The position numbers were made by a program, and so were the translations under genes. The notes below the pieces were generated by a model that saw only the letters and a program-made list of their open reading frames with translations, had not been told where the DNA came from and searched no databases. Shown one piece after another: positions 57,000-64,000 of a DNA stretch of 64,000 nucleotides. Source of the DNA: Siphonodentalium dalli (lineage: Eukaryota; Mollusca; Scaphopoda; Gadilida; Siphonodentaliidae); NCBI GenBank assembly GCA_032622095.1, contig CP136066.1, forward strand, positions 144,923,559-144,987,558, in the 5' to 3' direction. Position 1 is the stretch's first letter. The number at the start of each line of letters is the position of its first letter.

Positions 57000-59170
57000 G
57001 ATCCATGTCTGTCACTAGACTGTCTCGACTAAGTGACTTTAATGTAAACCAAATGAAAGTAACGCAGAGGAAAATCGAACAACTATGTTATTAAAATCAC
57101 TTTCCGAATCGAAAAATACTATATGGATACTATATGAATTTGACGTGGATCTGCACGATGCATCGGTATCATGATTATGCCAGCAGTTGGGTGTTATATT
57201 ATTCAATTTGGAATAATGCTTTGGAAAATTGAATTTGATGTTTATCGATAGCCGTAGGCTATAAAGCATCTGATTATTTCAGACGAAGCAGGTTGTTACA
57301 ATAGATATGTTATTTTGGTAACAATTGGGAGGGAACTTGGCATCTGTTATTATTAAAAAATTACAAAGCGACCACATTTTGTCCCCCGACGTTCTGAAAG
57401 AAAAGAGGACTATAGAAACGGTCTCCGTTCGTCCGTACGTCACACTTTTGAGTACCTTTATGGTGTAATCATCTCCTACATATTTCATCCCAGAGATTTG
57501 AAACTTCAGAATATTGTTGCCCATATATTGAAGATGTGCAACATGTATGTAGATGACGGAAAAATTAACCCTTAACGGAGTTATTAACCCTTTTCGACTT
57601 AAATTCATTCTGTACTATTCTGATACCAAACTCCATATTCATTTGAAAATTGTACATGTAGATCTAGCGATATACATGGTGGAAGCTGTCAGAACAGCAC
57701 AGCGAATGTAGTGAACTCGGTCTTGCAGCTTCAGTAAACACTTTAGGTAAATTCGCCCTGTCCAGTCGACTCGTGGAATGCTAACCCTTCCAGAATCCTT
57801 ACGCCGGCTACTTAATTACATATTTATCGTGAAATACAAGCAACAAGTAACAAAGGCATTGTGACTTGTCCCATCAGAATTGAGTAAAACGAGAGAGCAA
57901 AATGTAGGTGTAATTACTATATTATTAAGGGTCAGACGCAAGTTTTGTCAAAATTTCTTGGTATTTCAAAATGGATTTTCTAAAAAATCTATGAGAAATA
58001 TCTTTGTGAAATTTGGTACAAGCGATTATTGTGACACAATATTTAAGAACCATCGACCAATTGGATATTCTAACTGGCATGACAAAATTCAAAAATTGCA
58101 CTGTTTTCAAGTACCAAGAACTTCTTATTTGTTTTCAAAAGTGCAGTTCATATATCCATGATATCATATTTCAGGATCATGAGAGGAGACTTAATTATTC
58201 TTTATTTGTGAAATTTAATGATTATTTTCATTAAGAAAGGCAACTACCCACAATTAAATTTCTTTATTTGAGGATTTGAGGAACAATTGGGCTGAGATTA
58301 GTTGTGAGTCATGGGATAATAATCAAGTTAAAGCTGGCCACCATATCTCTTCACACTGTGGCCTAATTCCTGTTGATTGCTCCCTACTTGAGTGGACCAC
58401 AATGCATATCAACATTTGTTTTTATTGGGCTGGAATATTTGTGACTGCTTCATTATAATATATTGGGGTATGATGCTATATTATGCAATTACAAATCTAT
58501 CTCAACATGATACAAATGAAGGCTCCTCTCATAGAGCCCAGACAATAAGCTATTTGGTTATTGTTGTTTTGTGTGAAATTATTAATTATCCTAGCAGTTT
58601 TTGGTACTAAAAGGGAAAACAATTTAAATAAAAATTTCAACCTCTCAAATGTATTAAACTCCATTGTTTTTGTTGTCTCTTAATAATTGCTCAGATTCTA
58701 CATGCAATGCAGATGATATGTTAAATTCAAGATAGATCCAGATAAATTCTTTGTTGAAAATCTCTTGCCATTTTTGGCTGGATTTATGCAAAACGTGCGT
58801 CTCCCCCTTAAGGTAATGTATACCTTTGTGTATATTTTATAAGCATTTCCAACCAGTGTTTTCGGAGGGTACGAGCTGGTCATGATACGAAATGACTCGC
58901 TCCATCTTCGATATCACACAAGCAAGATCTGTAAACAATTTACCATCAATACATTAGGGTCCAAACAACTTTTAATAAATGGGGAATACTTGTAACATAT
59001 GACTAATCATCAGGTATTAGCATTCTACAATAGTCTTCTTGGCAGCTAAAACTATCTTCATCCCTGGCCATATTATCACATTCCTAGCATAAACACCACT
59101 CAATCCCAAGCGAGCGATTAAGAAATCGTGGTTACACCACAGACACAACCGCTGAATTTGACGCTAAATT
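57000..59170. other. Unannotated, AT-rich
   Basis: Several 60-109-codon frames on both strands (57279-57608 minus, 57880-58161 plus, 58276-58458 plus) lack recognisable domains. A soft acceptor-like ATCATATTTCAG is at 58161-58172. No clear repeats. Confidence 0.35.
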
Positions 59171-59217
59171 TGCCAGCTCCTTGTTCGTGAATTCAGGTTC
59201 AAACTGTACCCGACAAA

Positions 59218-59295
59218 GCACATTAGAATCATTATTCGCCATTAATACATTGTACATTAGAATCATTATTCGCCATTAATACATTAGTACATTGA
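59218..59295 (+). repeat. Tandem repeat, 36-bp unit
   Basis: ACATTAGAATCATTATTCGC plus CATTAATACATT occurs twice (59220 and 59256). Confidence 0.85.
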
Positions 59296-59516
59296 TATAT
59301 ATTGCGGTTTTAATTGCTATTAATGCGTATGATTTGACAGAAACAATAATGAAATCGCACGAACGGACGTGAGTGGAAGAAAACACTTTCAAACTGGGAA
59401 GTGGATTTACGGCGTCATCGACCCATATACATAGTATTCCCCAGTCTATCGAGGTACAGGAATTTTGTAAACTTTGATTCTCGCTGCAATACTATAAAGG
59501 TTTCGTCACCCTTTAA

Positions 59517-59908
59517 CCCTTTACCCAACAAACCGGACAAAACCGGCCAAATAAAGCTTCAACAGCCTAAAATATCTTCGGTCTGTCTCAATAGAACCAT
59601 ACAAATATGGATATCATTGGAACCGGCTCCTTGACCACATTGTGATAGTTACAGTTATGCCCTGTGCCAATGCATTCTCTTATATATGCGAGTCGACCAT
59701 ATGTCGCCTCGCATATATAAGAGAATGCATTGGCCTAAAACAAATCTTTTTTTAACACTTTTTACCATTTTTTCTTACATTCTTTAACAATTTTATAATT
59801 TTTAATGTGTTAAGCCAATGCATTCTCTTATATATGCGAGGCGACCTATGGTCGACTCGCATATATAAGAGAATGCATTGGCACAGGGCCGTTCTGTTGG
59901 GTAAAGGG
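59517..59908. mobile_element. piggyBac-like MITE, 392 bp, with hairpin arms
   Basis: Perfect 14-bp ends CCCTTTACCCAACA and TGTTGGGTAAAGGG, flanked by TTAA (59513-59516 and 59909-59912). Inner arms at 59658-59733 and 59812-59887 are complementary to each other with one mismatch, and each is itself a hairpin (GCCAATGCATTCTCTTATAT and its complement around a TCGACCATATGTCGC-type loop). No coding capacity. Confidence 0.92.
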
Positions 59909-59919
59909 TTAAATAGAAC

Positions 59920-60330
59920 GTGGCTGTTGAAGCCTTTGTGCTCAGATTTTCATGTATTTTTTTTATTTTTCATTGGATGTGACAATTAAGCCTACGTATT
60001 TATGTTCATCCACTACATCTATTGGCCTATCGTCAATGCTAAATAGATGACTATTTTCTTCGAACGAAAGCTCATACATTTTGTTTTGCTCGCACGAACA
60101 TAGTCAATTGCTCTAACTTCATTATGTATGTTTGTATACCTTCGACGATTATGATAACATCACCAGATCTTCTGCGAAAAACAAATGATTGAGGCTATGT
60201 TCACGAACGTGTACTGTGGTCACATGCATGTTTCGTCAAACGTATTAGCTATATCATCCACGAATCTCTTAAATAACGAAGGGGATAAAGAAATCCCAGA
60301 TAGTCGATTGTATCATGGGTTTCGTTTCCT
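59920..60330 (-). pseudogene. Degraded LINE RT segment, duplicate of 60340-60690
   Basis: On the minus strand SLSPSLFKRFVDDIANTFDE corresponds to the RT LSPxLFNxFINDL region. The following bases parallel 60340-60690 (GTGACAATTAAGCCTACGTA, GATAGACCAATAG). Confidence 0.65.
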
Positions 60331-60339
60331 GCTAAATAG

Positions 60340-60949
60340 AATGTGGCTTTTTTGTACCTTTGCGCTCATATTATCGTGTACTTTTTTAATATTTCATTAG
60401 ATGTGAAAATTAAGCCTACGTATAAATTATGTTCATCCGCTTCTTCTACTGGTCTATCGTCAACGTTAAATAGATGACCATTTTGTTTGAACGAAAGATC
60501 ATACATTTTATTTTGCCCACATGAGCATAGGCTTTTGTCATATTGCTCTAACTTCTTGATGCATGTTTGTAAACCTTCAGTGATTGTTATAGCATTTAGC
60601 AGACCGTCTGCGAAAACAAATGAACGGGGTCACATGTTTCGTCAAAAGTATTAGCTATATTATCTATGAAACTCTTAATTAACGAAGGGGACAGTGGTAA
60701 CCTTGCCGGACACCTAAGCATGGTAGATACTATCAGGAGACCAATTCCGCTGTAGTAGTTTGATCTGTAGAGAATATCACACGTCAAAATATTACCTTCG
60801 ATTCCTATACGTTTCAGTTTGTCAAACAACGACATATAATCTGAATCAAACGCTTTCTGAAAATCAACAAAAGTTTTATATTTTGAGGATCTCCAACGAG
60901 TTATGATGGGATATATATAGAATACACACGTAGTGTTTCTGAATACCAA
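60340..60949 (-). pseudogene. Degraded LINE reverse transcriptase (third family)
   Basis: Minus-strand reading: KTFVDFQKAFDSDYMSLFDK with LKRIGIEGNIL (first Asp box), LSPSLIKSFIDNIANTFDET with CDPVHL, then FADGLLNAITITEGLQTCIK with KLEQYD (the FADD box, second Asp lost to Gly). The middle of the palm is garbled and there are stops. This is an old copy of a family ordinarily reading INDLPxxFDxxCDPV. Confidence 0.78.
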
Positions 60950-61065
60950 ATTTACACCACGAGTGGGATTGATGATTTACCACACGAGCTTTAGCGAGTG
61001 TGGTAAATCATCAATCCCACGAGTGGTGTAAATTTGGTATTCAGAAACACTACGTGTGTATTTTG
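60919..61065. repeat. Near-perfect hairpin, about 69-bp arms, 6-bp loop
   Basis: AATACACACGTAGTGTTTCT, ACCAAATTTACACCAC and GGGATTGATGATTTACCACA return complementary after TTTAGC. Only a CGAG/CTCG core differs. A fold-back MITE by appearance. Confidence 0.93.
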
Positions 61066-61966
61066 TTTATACCATGACCGGTATACAGGAGCAAAAAATG
61101 CTATGAAATCGAAATAAATCCACTTAAATTAAGACGATTCTGTCACATCATTCACAATCATCCCGTTGTGTTCCCCACACGTGGCCGTACATCGACGTAC
61201 ACTATCACAGCTGATCAGGCGTATTGATACATTGAATTAGGTCAACACTCAATTGTACGAATATGGCATCAGTTTAGCCAATTCACAATAAACTGTAATG
61301 AAACCGCCATAAATAAACAACATGAATATATTTGGGAATACGAATTTAATGAATATAAATATAACACATTGCGGGAACTTTTTTTTCTCCGCCGGACAGT
61401 CAACAGGAAACCACGAAAGTCATTTTGAAATCCACCGTTTGTTGTTCGAGTTTGTTACGTCTATTTCTTGAAATATATGTTCAATTTTGCTGATCTTGAT
61501 GTGATTTCCACAGAATTAACTGTTCGTTTTTATCGCATTAGTGAGTATAATATTCATTTGAATCGAAAGTATCAAATTGTTTTCATCGCGAAGCGCTACG
61601 TTTTAAAAATAGTAATTTTGATCGAGGTCACGGAAGGTTAATGTAAGGTCAACTCGGATGTAGTTCTACTATGGGTATAAACTTTATCCATTAAAATGCC
61701 ATTCAAACATGTTACCCACAGTAGAAACGTGTTACCCACGGTCGGACTCCTGTTTACACATAGTAGGGTGTACAACACAAATTTATTATATAGCATGTTT
61801 GTACACAGTACAATAGGGAGTCATGGTATAACAGATTTTATGAAACGAGTTTGATAAATTTGATTCACAACGAGCTGAAGATCTTGTATATCATATGAAA
61901 AAAACTAGAGCTTTATGCCCTTTAAATAATCAAATTCTTTAAAAGAAGCTGATAAATACATGTACA
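61066..61966. other. Unannotated
   Basis: No supported gene or recognised repeat. Confidence 0.35.
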
Positions 61967-62266
61967 ATGCATACATGCACGGCGTTGCATGAGACGCTTC
62001 ACAACCGTATACGACGGTATTGCGCGCTCTTCCTTGCGACGAAATACAGTCTCCTAATTTGCTTTTTTGTTTTTGTGCCTATTTTCGTTAGTGCAACTAA
62101 GTTGGATAATAATTTAACCTTAATGAACAAAGCAATCATTTTGCAATGTCAGTTATTGGTGTCAAGTGCGGCTTTGCTAAATAGTAGTAATCCGCGCGGT
62201 ATTTTACTTGGCGCGATGCCAATTATCCTGGGAAGCACGCGGCGATTACACACTAGTGAGAGATAA
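61967..62266 (+). other. Unrecognised 99-codon ORF with a hydrophobic segment
   Basis: Residues about 24-44 (ATKYSLLICFFVFVPIFVSA) look like a membrane segment or late signal anchor, followed by TKLDNNLTLMNKAIIL. No domain or splice context recognised. Confidence 0.25.
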
Positions 62267-63680
62267 GAACATATCTAATTGATTTTTCAATGTTATCATA
62301 GGGGTTTCATGTGATATATATGTGTTTTGTTTTCGCTATACCTATTGGCGATAGTTCGCGAAATAAAAGAGCTATCAATTGTACTCCGAAATTGTCTTAA
62401 TCCGAATTGGGTATCACCCAATTAAGTCATTATCTTCAAGATGCCAGTTTATCCGTGTGTTTTATGACTTTGTTGAATAACTTACAGAAATTACTACTCA
62501 AAGCAATGCTTAGGGTCATGTCTATTGCCTTTCTTATATACAGTTTTGATTGTTGAATTGTTCCAGTATACAAGATAATTACCTGAGTGTAAAACTGTGT
62601 TGAACCATTTTGTGACCTCGTCCAACATAAATGGAATCATTATTTTAATAACTGGCTTGAAATCGTATCTGGTCCACTCGATTTTTATGTTTTAAGCTGC
62701 TACATGTTATCTAATATTTCACCTTTAGTTATCATTGTTGAAATATGTCAAAAAGCTACATTTAACGATTTTGATTGTTTTTGGGTTGATTAAATTTTTG
62801 GACACAGCAGTCTATCGAACGAAAACGACTGTTTCCTTCATTGGTCGCATATTGTTCACTACTCTCCAAACTTGTTATCTCATGTGACTATCTAAGTCTA
62901 ATCCACGCCTGTGATTCGTTATATGACATTCACCATATCCGATTTGTCCGTCCCCAAAACGATAGTGCGAATCTAATTTTAGCCTTATCTTGGAAATCTA
63001 TTTTTAGCATGCATGATATTCCGAGGAAGTAATTTGACAGTGATCTCCGCCTAGCTGAAAAATTTCGACATTTTTTGTCCGTTTGTCTTGTATTCGACAA
63101 AAAGAGCACAATGAATGATCGTAATGATGTGAGTGTTTATCCTGTTCCTGTATCCGCTGATAAAAACATCGCTTCGATATTTGTTGCCAATTCCTAAGTT
63201 TGCACTCTGGTAAATTTTCGAAAATTTCGGAAGAATCAATACTAAATTGTTCACTATAGTTAACATGATCTGAATGAGAATTTTTCGACATTATGGGGGA
63301 TTCGTCATCTCCGGTTTAAACATGATTTAAACCTACATTGGCGGTCCAGCTAAAACTGGGTCTAATGGGGCGTTTTTGTCTTTCAGTTGCCAGCTAATTG
63401 ACAACTCGATTCGGTGAAATGAGCATGCAGTCAAACTACCCTCTTACCAATCGGACCAAAAGACAGGACAATATAATTGTCATTAACACGTCATAAATGA
63501 TCGCGAACGCGTGCACGCTTTTTGATTTATTCATTGAGAAACAAGTATCGCTCATGGACCATTAATCCGATCTCATTCTGGATTTAAATCAATCTGACTA
63601 AGGGCATGTCTCTCTACACGAGCTTCACGCACTATTCATCACTTTGTGATAGATTTTCTGCAAGATGCTTTACCCACAAA
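62267..63680. other. Unannotated, with a 95-codon minus ORF at 63004-63291
   Basis: The minus frame is Cys/His/Lys-rich (CKLRNWQQISKRCFYQRI) without a recognised domain. The second minus frame over it (63051-63266) suggests composition rather than coding. Confidence 0.3.
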
Positions 63681-64000
63681 GCTAAAATTTGGTGTATTTA
63701 CATGTATATATGTATATATTAAAGGGTACAGGAGCTGTCGATGTGTATGTCCGTTTGTCTGTTCGCAACTGTTCTCCCATACCTCTGGACTGGACCTATT
63801 TCAATCTAATTAGGTGTGGTGACTCGGATGGTATAACGGCGTTAGGTTTAAAAAAATTCGATTTCAAAATAAGAAAATTTTAATTAAAAAAAAAATTAAA
63901 CAGTTGTGTTCTTAAATTTAGTAAGGAGTTGAATCTAACAAGAAAACAAAATTTAAATTTAAATTAATATTTGTTTGTTTTAAATTTAATTAATTTTTTT
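63681..64000. repeat. Dispersed-repeat tail and AT-rich tract
   Basis: TTAAAGGGTACAGGAGCTGT and GTCCGTTTGTCTGTTCGC resemble repeat-family tails. From 63845 the sequence is almost pure A/T with TTTAAATTTAAATT palindromes, like 35511-35725. Confidence 0.55.

Overview
The window is non-coding-rich, AT-rich eukaryotic DNA. Features that say so are non-LTR retrotransposons with an endonuclease and reverse transcriptase, a PIF/Harbinger-type transposase, dozens of MITEs and fold-back elements, micro- and minisatellites, and short coding exons bounded by GT-AG splice signals. The repeat style suggests a marine or freshwater invertebrate, most likely a lophotrochozoan such as a mollusc. That placement is a general impression, not a proof. 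I see no prokaryotic genes, rRNA, tRNA or CRISPR array.

Layout. 1-3 kb is nested fold-back DNA. 3282-3422 is a symmetric phase-1 exon encoding dibasic-flanked repeated hexapeptides, which looks like part of a neuropeptide precursor. 4.9-5.6 kb holds a truncated Harbinger transposase. 5.8-9.7 kb is dispersed and tandem repeats. 10.0-17.3 kb holds two 5'-truncated copies of one LINE family, each flanked by unusually long direct repeats (about 206 bp and 1165 bp). 17.5-21 kb is mostly tandem repeats. 21008-21045 is a short exon that joins in phase to the 3282 exon and ends with a related hexapeptide and a stop. 21.3-36.4 kb is a pile of nested MITEs (a TTAA-targeting family of about 494 bp and a TAA-targeting family) and degraded LINEs. 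37.0-37.9 kb is a 911-bp element with 58-bp perfect inverted ends. 39.3-45.15 kb is a LINE with two intact ORFs. 45.4-47.75 kb is a minisatellite of about 52 copies of 45 bp. 48.4-49.7 kb is a second LINE family, antisense. 51-54 kb repeats the element set seen at 1-3.5 kb and contains a TATA-box, signal-peptide first exon with a phase-1 splice donor (53634-53715). 54.6-64 kb holds another TTAA MITE, a piggyBac-like MITE built from hairpins, antisense LINE remnants, and unrecognised ORFs.

How it fits together. The window is mostly a transposon graveyard with one recent and apparently intact LINE. The most interesting content is the pair of hidden splice-bounded exons, 3282-3422 and 21008-21045. 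They are too short or too ordinary to show up as long ORFs. Together they read as the 3' part of a secreted-peptide precursor whose intron of about 17.6 kb has filled with transposons. The signal-peptide exon at 53634 may start a second secreted-peptide gene. All functional statements rest on reading the sequence; no database search was run.
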